DNA from: Crotophaga sulcirostris
Lineage: Eukaryota > Chordata > Aves > Cuculiformes > Crotophagidae
DNA: 64,000 nt
Reading direction: 5' to 3'
Assembly (NCBI GenBank): GCA_013397455.1
Contig: VYZB01000035.1
Span: 433,006-497,005, forward strand
The notes under the pieces were generated by a model that saw only the letters and a list, made by a program, of their open reading frames with translations, searched no databases and was not told the origin of the DNA. Positions 38,401 to 53,057 of this stretch are shown here, one piece after another. A program made the position numbers and the translations under genes. Within the stretch, counting starts at the first letter, position 1. The number at the start of each line of letters is the position of its first letter.

Positions 38401-41400
38401 TTTATTTCAGCACTAATGTCTTCAGCCTGCACTGAGTAATGTGCACCTGACTGTACCCAGTACTTGCTGAATGAAGCTGGTGGAGAATTTCGCCCTGGCT
38501 TACCAACACTATCATTGCCCTAAGCTGTGATTTTGGGATTGACACAGGTCAGTCTGCTGAGGCCCTCCCTCTGCCCCTTGAGACATACCTGCTTGAGCTT
38601 CCTGAAGGAATCCAGCAGAGTCCCAAATGGGGCATTTTGCCTGAGGGAGCAGTAATGTGAAGTTCAGCACCAAATCTGAATCTACAAGATGTTCCAAAGT
38701 TCAGTTAACACAGAGGTCAATAATAAGAGATCTCTAGTTCCATCTCATGCAAGTTGGTAGCCCCTGTATTGTTGTCTTCAATGTCTGAAGAAGGACATGC
38801 CACTCTTTATCTGTGAAGTGAAATCACGGAAAAGCACCAAATATCATGTGGTTATCAAAAGCACAAATCACACTGAAATACTCAGGAAGAGGGAAGATTT
38901 GTAGAAAATTTTAGGTCAAGTTTGCAGAAAAGTCTCACTAAACTTTCAGGAAATTTGGGTCAAGCTGAGTGTCTGTAATACAGCTTCAAAACAGGTAAGT
39001 ATCTTTTGCTTTCTACTGTTGTTAAACGTTTGTACAGCTCTTATCTGACAAGCCACAGTGCTGTGATTTTCAGTGCTCCTGTGGTCTCTTCAATTCATCA
39101 GGTGAAAAAGCTTGCCAGGGGAAATGCTAAGGGAACAGCTGCCCTGAACAAGACAGAACCGCTCTCAAGTGCCCAGCAGCATTTCAAACAAAAGCATTCT
39201 AGCAGGTCTTCATGGTGATCTTCAAATGCTTATACAAAAAAGAAATCTCCAGAAAATTGAATAGTCCACTGAGAAATAAAGGAAGACTTTATGCTAAGCA
39301 CCTTCTAGACAGCTGATATAAGAAAGATTACAATGCAGTAGTTGAAATAAATGCAATTTTTATCACACTTCTATTTTCCTGTGTGTCTAGATTTATCTGT
39401 ATTTATGATTCATGTTTTTACTGTGCCTTCTAGAAAAAAATCCTCTGAGGCAACTTTCAGCTTCAGAAAATAAAGAAAAAGAATTTGACAACTACGTAGG
39501 CTAAGAAATTATGAGTTTGGTTTTGCTAGATTTTAAATTTCATACTTGTCCACTAGATATTATGGTGGACATAATAAGTTAGCATTGGATTTTTTAATAA
39601 TTATATTATTGCATAGAATATTTTATTTTTAATAAGTATTTTATTACACAGGATAAAACTATTCGGCCATGCTAATGAGTTATTCTTTCCAGACAGCACA
39701 TGGATAGTTCATTCGATAGAAGAATGATCACAAGGTCACATAGTCTACATTCTATGTCAGGAATCTGGTCTGGTATCAATAGTTTTCCAATATTCCTTTT
39801 ATGATGAAAGATAGTTAAACTTGGAGGAATGGCAGCTGGTATATGGTATATGTAAGCACAAATAAAAGCGTACCCCAGCAGAGTAGTTTCCACAGAATGT
39901 AGCTTGAGTTTTATATTAAAATCTAGCAATGATGTTCACTCACTGATGCTGCACTGCTTCAGGCAGCGAAATCATGCTTGAAAGGGTTCTTGCAGGGGCA
40001 GCCCTAGGACCTCCATGACACTGACTTAATTCTACGGATATTGAGAGAAAAATCTTTGTATCACCTTTTCTGCTAAATAACGAGTATGATTTTTCCGAGA
40101 ATCAATACACTGCAAGCTTTCTAGATAGCATTTCGCCAGTTCTTCTGCTGCTCATAACATATATATATACACATATACCCCCTGTTTACAAAATTCCATT
40201 TAAAAGAAATGCTGTTCCTTAAATGAACAACATCACAAAGGCTCTATATGTGCATGCCTCCTGTATGGTCAAGAAATATGATTAAACTGCATGTGAGTAG
40301 AAATGTAACATCAGAGCTTTGCAATATAAAGTTCCCAGGACCAAATTTAACCTCCATGTAATTGGGTATTACAATTACTTGAACTAGACCATTTTTTGCT
40401 AAGATCTTAAATCAAAGTGTTGTAGAATCCTGCAAAAAAACTTAATAATAATAAAAAAGCATTAGCTGTTTCAGAAAATACTGTTAGCATCTTTCCATAG
40501 GAAAACCTGATGGTTTTGTGACTTTTAAGCCTAAAGTCAATTTCTCCTGACAAAATCATTTATAGAATAAAGCACACTCATTCAGTGCAGCCAAGACCAT
40601 GTGCTATTTCCATAACCCTTAGCTCATTCAACTTCATCTTGAGCCTTCTCCTCATTACCTTATCCAGGTCAGATCTTACCCACTTTTAGTTTTTGTTTCT
40701 TCCTTGCCGTCATTCGTTTCAGGTGTCCAGCTTAATAAAGATAACTCCTAATAATTGTCTTTATAGACACTGTTTTAAAAGAGGGAAAGGTGGGGGCCTT
40801 GGCCAGGAATGACGGAGTTTCATATTATAGCCTTTTTCCCAAATCTGATGCTATCTGCAGTGCATGAAAACATTCATCTTCATACAAGAAGTAAGGGAAA
40901 AAAATAGCAAGACAAGATTTGATCAATACCAATTCTTATTAAGTTTGATCACAGCACTTGACATTTTGAGCAAGTCTGGAAGTACACTCACAGAAAACAC
41001 AGGATCTGCCAAGAGTCTCTAGCTGTGTAGTAGGACACTGATGACTTGGATAGGGAATATTCTGTCAACTTGCTTGTTTGCCTTATATGGCTATAATAAT
41101 GCAGTAAGATGCATTAACATAATTCCATAATTAATCTCATTGCCAAATCTTCAGTAGTGCTGTTATATTGCTGATTTATTTTAGGCATTTGCTTGTCTTT
41201 GTTTTTGCCTTGGCAGAAGGAATGATTGTTTTATGAAGGTGTTTATAGATGAAAAAAAGTGTAAAAAAAATTTTAAAAGTGTTTGAGATCATTTTATATA
41301 AAAATGGTTATCAGACACCATCAAAGCAACACCCAGGGAGCTGGTGCAGGGACAGGCAATGTGTCATTTTCAGGAAGAGCAGTGTTCGTTTATACTCTCA

Positions 41401-42979
41401 TATGGACGTATCAGGGAAAGTGGTAAAAAGCAGATTTTTTCAAGCTGCAGAAAATGAGGTTCATAAAAAGATGCATTCACTAATCAGTATATCTATAAAT
41501 GAGCGGGAGTGTTGTTAATGATTCTTTCTCCTCTGGAGGCCTGTACTACAGCATTAAAATGTGAATGGGACAGATGTAGACACCTAATCTGGATGGCTCT
41601 GGGATCCAGAACCAATCTTCTATTCATTGCACCTATTTCTTTTTATTGCTGCATGATTTATAAAAATAAGCTCAGTTAATTAAAAAAAAAAAAGTACGCA
41701 AAGCAACAAGAATTTTCAAGCTATGTTTCCTACTTTTAAACTGATTTTCTGAGACAGTCAAGCTCTTTCTCTTTTATGTATATATGAACTCTTTCTCTTC
41801 TTTCTCACATAAGACAAAAGTCTTCCTCAGGTACTGAGTCAGGAAGACTCAGCTCTGTGTGATTCTTATACTTCACTCATTACTGGTGTGTTTGAGGGCA
41901 TTCCAGGAATATTTCAAGTGATGTGACTAACCTCTATCATTTGAGTTTGGCTTTTTCCTCATATTCTTCTCCAGAGCGAGGAGTGTGTTCAGTCGAGTGT
42001 TTTGTTTGGAATTTATTTTATTTATTTTTTGCTATACCATAGGTACACTGCAGTGTGTTTTCCTTAGAGAACCAAGGTCAATCTACATCTTGGTCCATAA
42101 CAAAAGTGGCAAATTTTGTGGGACCCCTTCATCTGCGTGGGAATTCATTAACAGTTTTATATAACAGGTCCACAAGATAGCTCTGCTGCATGAATAGATG
42201 AGCTGCATCCTTCCTACAGGAAGTCTGAGTCCACTGGGGAAGAGGAACGTTCCTAGCCTCCATCCCAGAGGTGTCTGTAGTCACCATGGGCTCAGGCCAT
42301 TGAGCATCCTCAAAGCAAAAACTGATACTTTCTGTTCCAAACCTTAGCTCTGAGCATGTGCCCTCTGCTGCTGTCATAAATACAAGATAAATCTTGAATG
42401 GTTATCACTGGATCAGAACTGATGAACTGCTTAGTTTAAAAAAAAATAATAATGTGATGTTCAGATTGAAACAAAAAATTATCATGTTTACTCAGCAAAG
42501 GGTTGGATAAATGTGGGAGAAGGGGGAGTTTATTTTGTGAAGTCTGATTATATCATGGGAAACAAACTTCCATTTGTACTTAGAACAAAACAATTTCTAC
42601 CTTTAATACCGTCTTTTAATCAGCAAGTTCATTCTGATGAATGGAAAGTAGGATTTACTTATATATCAAATGAGTTCCCTAGACAATTAAGGGATGCAAC
42701 TGCACATAATTAAAAGATCAGTTGTAAGCACAATTTGTGGTACAGTTTGTTTGCTGTGCTTTATGAGAAATGCTTAGTTAATAACATGTTAACTTGTGCT
42801 GTTTTAGCAGATAGTAAAGTATTGAACTGTATTACAAGAAAAGCTTTTCCACTGCAGTTGCCTACTAGAGATGCAACTATTCAGCTATCTTGATCCTGAT
42901 GGTCTGTAAAAAGAGAACAGAGAAACTATTAAGCCAAAATTCATATCCAAAAATGGAATCATTAATGAACAATCTTTCT
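35426..42979. other. Intron stretch with no gene seen
   Basis: The 134-codon plus frame at 37,273-37,677 is rich in Phe, Leu, Ser and Cys, as expected from T-rich DNA, and has no domain. A TA/CA run sits at 40.16 kb and an A12 run near 41,682. Confidence 0.6.
40158..40180. repeat. TA/CA simple repeat
   Basis: A short ATATATATATACACATATA run with no other structure. Confidence 0.75.
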
Positions 42980-43072
42980 GGGCCTAACTCGTTCCTGAAT
43001 TAAACCTCATGTAATGTCACTGAGGTCAATGATGTTATGCAGTGCATATGTCAATGGAACAAATTAGCCCAT
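42980..43072. repeat. Old palindromic-type amniote repeat, copy B
   Basis: The sequence begins GGGCCTAACTCGTTCCTGAA, has TGTCACTGAGGTCAATGATG in the centre and ends ACAAATTAGCCCA. The outer ends are inverted and roughly complementary (GGGCC-TAA against TTA-GCCC). The layout and the ACTGAAGTCAATG-like centre parallel copy A at 57,388. Heavily mutated. Confidence 0.45.
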
Positions 43073-44930
43073 TGTCTTGAAGCCAAGAAACCAAAGGCAA
43101 GAGTGATCCAGAAAAACAGAGAAGAAATACTGATATCAGCTGAATGTCACTGTTCTTGGTCCATTGCATTCTTTGTGTCCAGAGATGAATATATTACCCT
43201 CCCCAGGTTTAAAAACTTCTCAGCAGCACTCTAAGGAAGGTTTATAATAAATGACAGAATTAATGATTTAGTTCTGTTGTAATGCAGCTTCTGGGCTTCC
43301 AACAGGAACTTAATCATTTAGCAGACAACATTGATGCTGGCTCCGGTGTGAACTCCACATCAAGTTTTGATCTTTTCAGAAAAATCTTGGGGTTGGTCAT
43401 TATTTTTTCCTTTAGCCTACTCTTAACCATACACATGTTAGAAGCTAGCATTCGTAGGTATGGAGAGTTTTCTATGTTGAAAATGGAGAGAAATACCAGG
43501 AATATATGGAGTAAATTAGGCACCACTGCCACCTCAGGTATGAAGGCACTAGGAAACAGAATGGATTTATTTGCTTTTCATGTATACGGGTAATATTAAG
43601 GGCTCATTGTAGGTGTTCCTTGGATTAATGAAACAAAAAATCCATGTATGCTAACCAGCATTCATAATAATGCATGATCTTCTCTCAGATTTCACCCTTT
43701 TTACTGCCTGATTACTTTGTCTGAAATTAAGTTAATCATCTCCCTTAACCAGAGATTATGAGTTTTGCACCACGCACACAGAGAGCTCAGTCCAGGCAGG
43801 AGCCTTTAGGCATTTTTATTATCCTTGAAAGAACTAATTCCCAAAGTCTACAGTTGGGTTTGCAGCTCATGAAAAGATCTCTGTGAGGTGTCCAGCCCAC
43901 ATTTAGACAGCACGGCTCACTTTTCACTACAAAGAGATCAAACAACCTGAATTCTTTTGACATCCTACCATGCAAACTTCAGTGATGACTCAAAGGATGA
44001 AAAATGGTTTGTTGGCAATCAGTGGAGAAAACTCTCCAGACCTACATGTAATGGAAGCAATATAAAGCATGCAACACATGGCACATGCTGCTGCTGCAGT
44101 ATCTGTTCTGTTGCTTCTGGTCTTACATCTCAGCAGTGACAAAACTTGGTAGAACAATTAGCAGAGGATTCTCATGATACTTTGCCCATGCCATGTGTGG
44201 TTGGCCATTTATTCGCTTTTTTTATTTTTTTCAGGTGATAGTGCAAGATAACCAATCTGTCATGGTACACGAGAACCACTCAGGATTTTAATTTTCATTA
44301 TGTCCTGTTTCTTCTGTTTACAATTCACTTCTGGGCATGCTCTGAGCAGAGGAATGAAGGGAACAAGATACAAATTTGCCAGCTGCAGCATGAGACACTG
44401 ATGTAAACAGATCCAGACTTTTCCAAAATGCTAGATATGTCTTGAGGCTTGACGGCTATTTCAGATATGGGAACAAGTCTCACTAATACACAGCCCTAGT
44501 TTCAAGTGATAAAACATCACTATAAAGCTGGTTTACGAGTGCACTGAATTCATCCTCAGTTTAGCTGGCAAGGTTCTGTGAAAAAACGGAGTTCTGCTAG
44601 AGGGTCGTGTTTTGTTGGATAGGAAATCTGATTTTGGCAGAAATATTTACATTTTCAGTGGCTAAAAGTCCATCCATCCAACCACCCATTTGGTTTTCCG
44701 TTTTTCAGTAATTAGGAAGAAGCTAGTTTGGAAACAGAAATTTTGAAAGTTTTATTGAAGTGTGTGTTTTTTAAGAAAGATGCAAAATTCCCCTGACTAT
44801 TTCCAATTAAAATTACCGAATTGTTGTGAAGAATTATCATTACCTCATCAAAAAGCCTGGTGAATTTTGTTGTTTCTGTTTCTGTTGCTGCTTTTCTAAA
44901 ACCAGCTCTTGCTTTTCTGTTGTATTTGCT
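43073..44930. other. Intron stretch just upstream of the exon at 44,962
   Basis: No second coding segment was found. The 103-codon plus frame at 43,282-43,593 lacks a domain and overlaps a minus-strand frame. Close to the exon the sequence becomes T-rich, as expected before an acceptor. Confidence 0.6.
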
Positions 44931-44940
44931 TTACATCTAA

Positions 44941-45030
<90 letters not shown>

Positions 45031-48000
45031 TAAATCTTTATTACCTACAAAATGAATTATTTTTTTTTAATCACCTTCCACTGTGCTGGCTCTTGCGAAC
45101 TTCAACCTAAATGCCTTATTATACTGTAGCCACAACATGCTTTCTCTCCATCCTTCTTGATCTAAAATTTGCAGATGCCAGAAAGACAAAGGAGTTCTGA
45201 AATGCAGCTTAAAAAAATACATACTCCAGCTTAAAAAATGCATATTCCTTTCTTCTGCATTTTTTTCCTCATAGCTTAGCTTAAGAATTAAATTTTTTTT
45301 AAAAGAAGCATGAATCTCAGTTGGCAAATGCATCTTTTTCCCCTTGTTCCAGACTGTTATTAACTATCCTCGTAGTAATTGGTCACCGCTGAGGGTATAG
45401 CTCTTCTGCGTCAACTTGTATGTTGGCTTGTAAAAGCAATTCTGGCAAAAAAATAGCTTTAGATCATTGCAGACCTTCATTTACGAGAGGTGAAACTGTG
45501 GAGCTTCTCTTTGTTCCTGCTGCTCCCAAGGTACAATTACAAGGAGCAAAATGATTTGATATAGATGTATATTTGTGTTTCTTCTGCTTATTTATATTAA
45601 TAGAAGCCAGTTGAACAGAATTTCCTCTTGTTATATGCTATAGAGTCAAGCAATTTCATTTTTTCTCTAACCTTGATTTTTCAAAAAGGGCCACTGCAAC
45701 GTTTCAGTACATCTTGGGATTCATACTAAAGCACTTCAGAAACAAGTATCAAAACTGCATGTAACTTTGATAAAATATACATGAATCCTAGAGAGAGGTC
45801 TGCAATTGGAAGCTAAAGGGTTTTTATTTGATTGAGAGCACTGCTAGAGGTGGTGGGGCTTCCTTTGTGTGTTCTCCTGTGTAGAAAATGGCTGTAACCC
45901 TATAATCTACTGGCAATACAGTACCACTGTGAGCTGTCAAGGGGAGATTTAGAGCCAAAATCAAACTATACCTTGGAGATCTTTCTGACTACGCTTGTTT
46001 CAGTTGTCTTTGTGTTACTGTGGAGGCGAGGAAGGCATAAATGTAAAAAGAGTCTAGGACAGACATACGGAGCAAGGATATGTCACAAATAGAACTTGCG
46101 TTTTCAGGGAAGGACCCTGTCATACTGTTTTGCTCTACTCTCCTGTTAAGTGCATTCACTATCCACAGAGCAGGAGAGTGATTCCTTGACCCCACATGAA
46201 ATTCCATTTAATATGATTCTGCCCTCTCTTTGAAGGTCTTCATTTTTTTTTTCACTCTTCTGTAATGCTTTAGGGCATGATATAAATAAAAAACAAGGAA
46301 GGGACTTGTGCCTTGGCTCACTGAACAAGCACAGAAGACGGAGCACGTTTGAGAGATTTCTCCCATGGTCTGTAAAGTGGCGTTCCTGGCAGCAAAGTGC
46401 CACAGCCAATATGGTATTGTTTTCTGCTCACTGTGGCGGGAGATCCCTGTTGTTCAGAAGCCACAGATCGTCACGCTTCTCTGAACCTTTTCTTGTCATC
46501 ACCTTGCTTATTTTGAGGCTTTTATTACTTTGTTAGTACAACTCAGCCAGGCCTCCTCTTCCAGCCAAAGAGCCATCTTACCCATCTGTGGGCATCTCTC
46601 TGAAGTACTGGGGAAAATCCCCAGCCAGCGCAGCAAAGCCAGCACAAGCTCAGGTCCTGCAGCTTCACCTCTTGTGAGGTTTGGAGACAAGGCTGGAAAA
46701 AAAGGGAAAAAGGTAATTTCTGGTGCTGAGTCTTCCCAACACTATAAAAATGCTCAAATCAGATTTGGTCCCTCAAGGTATCCTAAAATTAAAGCAGCTT
46801 TTTTGAAGAGGCTGCATTTAGCAGAGAATAAGAATGACTCTAGTTCTGTCTCTGCTCAGACACCCACTCTTACATGTGCTGAGCACTCACTGTGACAGCC
46901 AGGGGCTGCAGTCTGTACAGGTACCCCCTGCTGAGGTTTAATTTTAGATTATTGTATTTCCATTTAGATAATTTTTCTTGCCTTTTTCCTCCCTTTTGGC
47001 AACACATCAGTCTATGGTACTCCTCTGAGAAGTAATGTATCCCTTATGAATACCATGTTACTTAGTGTTTGTGCTCCAGAGGAAGATGCATAAGCATAAT
47101 TTCCTCAGTAAATTCACAGATGGGGTCATCGCATGCAGAGTGAGTGAGTGCGAAGGTGAAGTTCTTCAGAAAAAGTAGAATTGTCCCACAGTCATTTCTA
47201 GGGCTTTCAGCAGAGGCAAGTCTTTGATTTGAGGTCACTTCAGCTCCCCTAGCCGTGTTTCTCTTCCCATTCTTCTACTTTTCCAGTTCCTCACCCCTGC
47301 ATGCCACTATGGGCAAGCTGTGAGGCACGGAAGAACGAAGGCACCCCTCCTGCCCATGGTGTACTCCCTCTTCCAGGTTTGCTGGACATCTAGCGTAGTT
47401 GAAAAAAAAGCTTCACGCTGCCACCCACCAGCTCCTGCCTAGCATTCATACCTGGCAAGAGATAAGCTTAGGCTTTTGCTTGCATGCAGCTTGGCAGCTA
47501 GTGTTCCCTCTCTGTGTTGAAGACATGGCAGCTGTGAAATATCCTCTGGTAAACCAAGTCATCCCAAAGCAACTCTCCCACACCACTGTCTTGCTTTCCC
47601 AGCTTCTGAAGTGGCCCATGAAGAACAACAGAGGGACACTCCTGTCTTCTTACCCATCTCCATATCCACAGATATCACAGGAGCAATCTAGATCTCTGGT
47701 TTTCAGGACCACTCATGCCTTTAAAAATAGGATACCTTGCTGCCAATCACAGAGGACCATAAAGATAACTATACTCTGTCACACCAAAGCAGCATTTAGC
47801 ACCAAGTCCTGCCTGCTGAGACAGAGTCAGTACCAAAAGCCAACGGAAAAAGCTATTTGCTAATCACAATGGACATGGTGAACACCCATACACTCAATTC
47901 ACAGAGTCAGTGAATCACAGAATCAGAAATTCCATTTCTTCTGTTTTGCTAATGGGTCATGGGTGCAACAGCAGTCCAGAAGAGGAGTGAAAGCAGCAGA

Positions 48001-49984
48001 AACACTGGGCCTCACAGGAGTGGGCAGCAAGGCACAAGACTAGAGAAAAAGTCATGTAATCTCCAAGAACCATTCCAGATTTTAACCAGAGGAACGTATC
48101 AACGCTGCTCAGGAGCAGAGAAGGTACCTCATCTTCTGTTGACACAGAGCCTCAACTGTAGAAACGCAATCAAGTTGCTCTTAAGCTGCTTCAGCTGAAT
48201 TAGCTTTGCTCTCAGAGTAATTGGAACAAGCTACAAGAATTACTATTTCTCCATTCTTTATGCAGAGTTTATTAAGAGAACAAATGAGCAAGGGTAGAAT
48301 TAAGCAAACATTTCACTAAGATTAACCTGCTGTAACCTCACTAAAGGATTAGGAATGGAACAATACAGCGATCAAATCAGGGTCATAACTAGGGCTGAAT
48401 CAGCAAGTTTAGAGGTTTTAATTACTCACACACCAAATGAATCCAGCAGCAGGCCCTCCAAATCAAAACACAAGTCCACACTACCTTTCATGAGAACAAT
48501 CTTCTTTGGGTTAATTCTACATCAAAGATTAAAGAAGTAGCTGCTTTCCCTCCTAGTACAATCCCAAGCAGTGCTCTAACGCTGCGCATACCAAAGCTGA
48601 ACTGCAGCTCCCACCTCCAAGGCTGTGACAAGGGTGGCTGTTCTTGTCAGTTGTTTGTTGCTCCCAAAGGTCCCTTCTGCATCCTGTTCCCTGTGGCTGT
48701 GTAAGGAGGAGGAACTGTGAGGCCTGGAGCACCTCGGGTCTCTATCTGGGAAAGACAAGGTGGGACAGGCGCCTAGCTGGGCTGCCGTTGACTCAGCGCT
48801 CTCCTCTTTGCTATTGCCCCTGGTATGCCTAAGCCTTTGTCATTCTTACATCATTAGCATTATTAGCTGCAGCAATTAAAAATAAAGCATGGAAATGTCC
48901 GTAACGATCATTACTTGGAAGCACTCAGTGACTGTAAACTTACTGGAGCTCCTCATTTGTTTTCCAAAATTGTATTAGGCCTGCATTTTTCAAAGGCTGC
49001 ACATTATTTTTAATAACATTGAAATGTTCGTTTAATGTGCATTTCCTCACTAGCAATTTGGCTCCCTGCTATAAGCTGTTACTGCCTTACTAAAAGAAAA
49101 TGCAATGTATTTTTGAAAATGTTATTAAATATACAGATATTTTGTAGAAAACTCTGGAATGTGAGCAATTAAGCAAGTTCCTCCACTGGCTTTTTGTCTG
49201 TAAGGAATTAAAAAAGAAACCTGGGTTACTGAAGTGGGAATTCTATACTCACTTTGCAGGTTTTGTTGAGGGAAAGGTGACTGGCTTATTCTTAAAGGGA
49301 CAGCTCTGGCTGGGGAGGAACCCCAGCCTAGAGAAATTATTAATTCAATCTGTGCCCCACAATGAAATTCCAATCCAGAAAGCTCCCTTGCAGACCCAGA
49401 AACAGCATTTGCCTAGCATAACACAATGCCAAGTCAACGAGGGAATAAATATGGCCTGTCTGACTGTTCCCTGAGTACCATGAGTACAAACTTTGCACTA
49501 TCTCATGCTGGCAGGGATCCAACTTGCTCACACACAATCTTCTTTTCTCTTGGCATTATTTCCAGGTAAACTACAAAGGAAAAGAAAATGCAACTGGGTT
49601 AAAGAGATCTTTTGCTGCATATTCCCTTGAGCCTAGTTTTTGGGGATGTCTGGCACAGAAGTAAAGCTCTAGATAACAGTTTAAAATGATTTCACACCCT
49701 CTATAAAACTTGAATTTAAGATTATAGTTGAATTACTGAAAATGTTCAGGAAGACAATACTGCAGATAGCGGATATCTACTGGTGAGCAATACAGCACAG
49801 CAACTATGTGCCAAATAACAATCCCCTCTGGTGTCTTAGGCTTGATCTTGGAAGTACAAAGGTGATGACAAAGATTTTCTTTTAAAAGACAGTACTAAAT
49901 TCATTAGTTGTGAGAGATGCGAAACTTTGACAAACATATGGGGTAGGTAGAAAAGCCTTTTATTTTTAACTCTGTTACAGGCTG
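45031..49984. other. Intron stretch with no gene seen
   Basis: Holds the longest open frame of the window, 154 codons at 47,399-47,863 plus, and a 121-codon frame at 46,530-46,895 plus. Neither has a recognisable domain or a splice context in frame with NKAIN2. GC content is slightly raised around 46.5-48.8 kb. Confidence 0.6.
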
Positions 49985-50145
49985 CCTTCCACCTCTGGGG
50001 AGGTTATTTAACCTCGCCATACTTCTGTTTCCGATATTTAAAATGGGAAATAATGACAGGGACAAACTCACAGGCTTGTGGCTTCATAACTTTGAGCTTT
50101 TGGGATGAAAGGCACTATTGAAGTGCAGAATACGCTCAGGTATCA
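49985..50145 (-). mobile_element. MIR-like SINE, reverse orientation
   Basis: The order of segments fits a reversed MIR well. GGTTATTTAACCTCGCCATA corresponds to CACTTAACCTCTCTGTGCCT. TTTAAAATGGGAAATAATGA corresponds to TAAAATGGGGATAATAAT. CTCACAGGCTTGTGGC corresponds to the CTCATAGGGTTGTTG part. GAAAGGCACTATTGAAGTGC corresponds to the end. It is the clearest of the three MIR pieces in the window. Confidence 0.75.
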
Positions 50146-53057
50146 CTTTATTTCTGTGCCAAATGTTTTTCACAATTTGCTTAGCGAGACATTACAGAGA
50201 AGTAATACCTCAGCTTCCAACCCTGCATAAAAATCTCTAAAACAAAGACAAGAGAAACCGGTAGCAAATGTTCAGCAATTAATCCTGCTTCTTTATTTCC
50301 CTTCCTATTTTCTGGTGAATATAGCTGTAAATTCTGAAAGTAACAGGGCAGAAGAAAGATAGGAAGGAAGCAGAACTAAGGCTGAGCGAGATGGCTGAAG
50401 ATGACTGCAAACATCTTTCTGCATCAAGGCCGGGCTTGAAAGCATCTCTAGAGGTTCTTGTCCTGGGCAGCCTGGCAAGTCTCTTCTACCCCAGCTGAAA
50501 AGCAACACCACAGCTGCAGTGTAAGCTGCAGCCCTACCGACACAGCATTATCAGTTACACTTGTGTATCACAACACAAGACAGTAGGGAACAGGTCTATT
50601 TGCTGTATAGACATATAAGAACATAGTTTGTGGTTCCCCGAAAACCCCCAACAGTAATTTGCAGTTCAGGGACTTCCTTAGCCAGAAGTCATCTTGTATT
50701 TTTTTGCCCATAATGATCTTTTCTTCCTGAAAGTGTACTCCTATTTTTGAACTAAGAACTCCCAAGAGGAGTTCCAGCACCTCAGCTATACATTTTGTTA
50801 GTTTCTCACCTGCCATTTGTATAATGTGTCCTGCATCTTTCCCTGGAAAACAGCGGTAATTCAATCTTCACCTTTTCCATGCTGCTGCAGGTTTTATAGA
50901 TCACCATCAACTGTCTCCCTCAGCCTGTGTGGATATATTACAGAACTTGCGATCATTTTTTGGTAGGTGGGAGGGGGTTTCTGAACAAGTCATTCATGAA
51001 TGAGAATTCAATGAACAGGCTACAAGAACTGAAGTCACAGCTTGTTTTTGCTCAGCTGCATTCTCCAATTTACAACCTGTGGCTAAATGAGAAGATTTTT
51101 CCATTTATTTGTTTCATTTAGTGTGGTGACTGCTACATGAACTAAGTAAACCAAAGGGAGGGAAATGGGATGCTTTCAACTGTCAAGATGCTGTTGGAAG
51201 CGTGGAGGGAGAGAAGCCTTTGAAATCCCATGGTACTGCCTAATGCTTATCATCCTAAAGAGAGCCGTCTTGGAGAGTCACAGTGCCACCAGAAACATTT
51301 AGGAAATTCCTTGAGATGCCTATACAGCATCAGCCTTTTACACATATCAATAGCTTGTGCCTTTGTCATTATTTCCAGTCATGTCCTGTCTTGGAGGGGA
51401 CCTTTCACAGAGCAGAAGGCTGGTGTTGAACATCTCATTCTCACTTGCACAAAGCACAGGCACTCCACATCCCACGAGGTTTTCTTGCTGTTTAGAAAGC
51501 ACAGGCTGAAAATGCCTGAGCTACAGAGTCTGAGTCTGAAGCACAGCAGGGAAAGCCTATGGCAAGAAAATACAACAACTGAAACTGGCTGCATATGAGA
51601 TGCAAATGGACCTGAGCGGTCCAAGGTGTCACAGGGTTTGGCAGACGCTACACAGCCTGGTCTGTGATCATTTGGCACTGCACTGCAGAGAGAGGAACAA
51701 ACTTAAAGCTCAGAGGAGGTGCAGTTTGCTTAAATAATAGCAAGTAATTAGTCTGAAGACAAAATCAGTGATGGCATTTTATAATTACAATTAATTTAAA
51801 GGTTAATTTCCTTTGGTGCTAAAATCTTATTTAAAACATTTACCAGGAAAGGAAATTAGGATGTTACTATCTAGATGCATAGAATGCTTCTGGGAATCCA
51901 TGCCTATTATCACTAGAAAATTAGGTTAGATTCAAAGTGGGAATTTCAATTCATTTTAGTGTATAATAGATGATGGCCAGAGCCTTGAGTCAGAAGGGTT
52001 GCTTAGGGTAGACTGTACGATTTGCATTTTCTTTGTTTGTGGGATTAATTGCAAATGTTTCCAACAAAAGAGGTGAGTTTATACATGAAAAAGCTTGACA
52101 TGAAAAGAAAATTGGTTATGGATTGCTGACTTCGTAACTAATGAAGTTGATGTGCAAGGAATCCCTAGGAGACAGGGCTGTGGTATGAGAAATATATATA
52201 AATAAAATCACACAGGGGAAAACAGTGATGTTGCTGACTCCATTTACGATAATTTCCTTCTCCCTCACTGTCTTCCCTGCCACTCCCCTTGCATCCATCA
52301 CCGCCTCCTCTGAGGACTGTCAGCTTCAAGTCTAAGAAATGTCTAAATAACATAACGTAGAGCTTGAAGGAAGTAACATTTTCATTCCACAGCTCATCAC
52401 AATGGGATACTGCTTAATAAAATCAATGCATTGTAACAGTCAGGGAGATATACTTACCTTTCATCATTTTTTTTAACTATTCAGCACCCATGTTTTATCT
52501 TTTCAAAAAAGACAAGTTGCAGAAATATTGGAAAGACCCACCCATGAGAAAAGGGGATGAAGAGTTAACGTGTCTTTTACAAAGCAAGATACATTTCATA
52601 TGACAACAATATTACTTGCCTTGTCATGACTTAATTGTTTCAGGAGAGGAACACAAAGAAGTCCAGATCATGAAACAATGCCTCTCACAGTTACATCAAA
52701 CTGGTAGCAGAAATGAGGCAGTAACTAATGATGGTTCCAACAACAAAAGCCACAGATGAACTGAAGAGGTGCTCAGGTTGTTGCTGCAGCTGAGTAGGAC
52801 ATGGTCTTTCTTGCCATTGAAATGCTTTGACATTTAAAAATAAACAAAATTCATATTCAAAACCAGGAAAAGTCATCAAAATCTGAGACTTTCTACAAGT
52901 TGAAAATTGCATGGAAAATGGTTTCAGTCAGACCATTGTGTTTTCTTTGATGCCATCAGGACTGCATTTTGATGTGAGTCATTTATTGCCACTTAGCGAT
53001 GAATGTGGAGGGCAGGCTCTGTATGGAGACCCTCCTGCACTGTGCCTAGGGGAGCAT
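50146..53057. other. Intron stretch with no gene seen
   Basis: The best frame is 122 codons at 51,230-51,598 plus, overlapped by 99 codons on the minus strand. No domain and no repeat family recognised. Confidence 0.6.

Noticed and set aside
46530..46895. 121-codon frame with a basic, Ser-rich peptide
   Set aside because: Looks superficially protein-like (GKKGKK, SSSVSAQTP) but matches nothing I know, and no acceptor or donor in NKAIN2 phase was found.
47399..47863. Longest open frame of the window, 154 codons, plus strand
   Set aside because: No recognisable domain or signal peptide, overlapping frames on the other strand, and no splice context linking it to NKAIN2. A frame this long is expected by chance in 64 kb, especially where GC is slightly higher.
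47905..47935. CACAGAGTCAGTGAATCACAG-like sequence resembling a CR1 tail
   Set aside because: Only tail-like 8-base units are seen, with no GGTTGGAA-type CR1 body beside them. Too short and degenerate to call.
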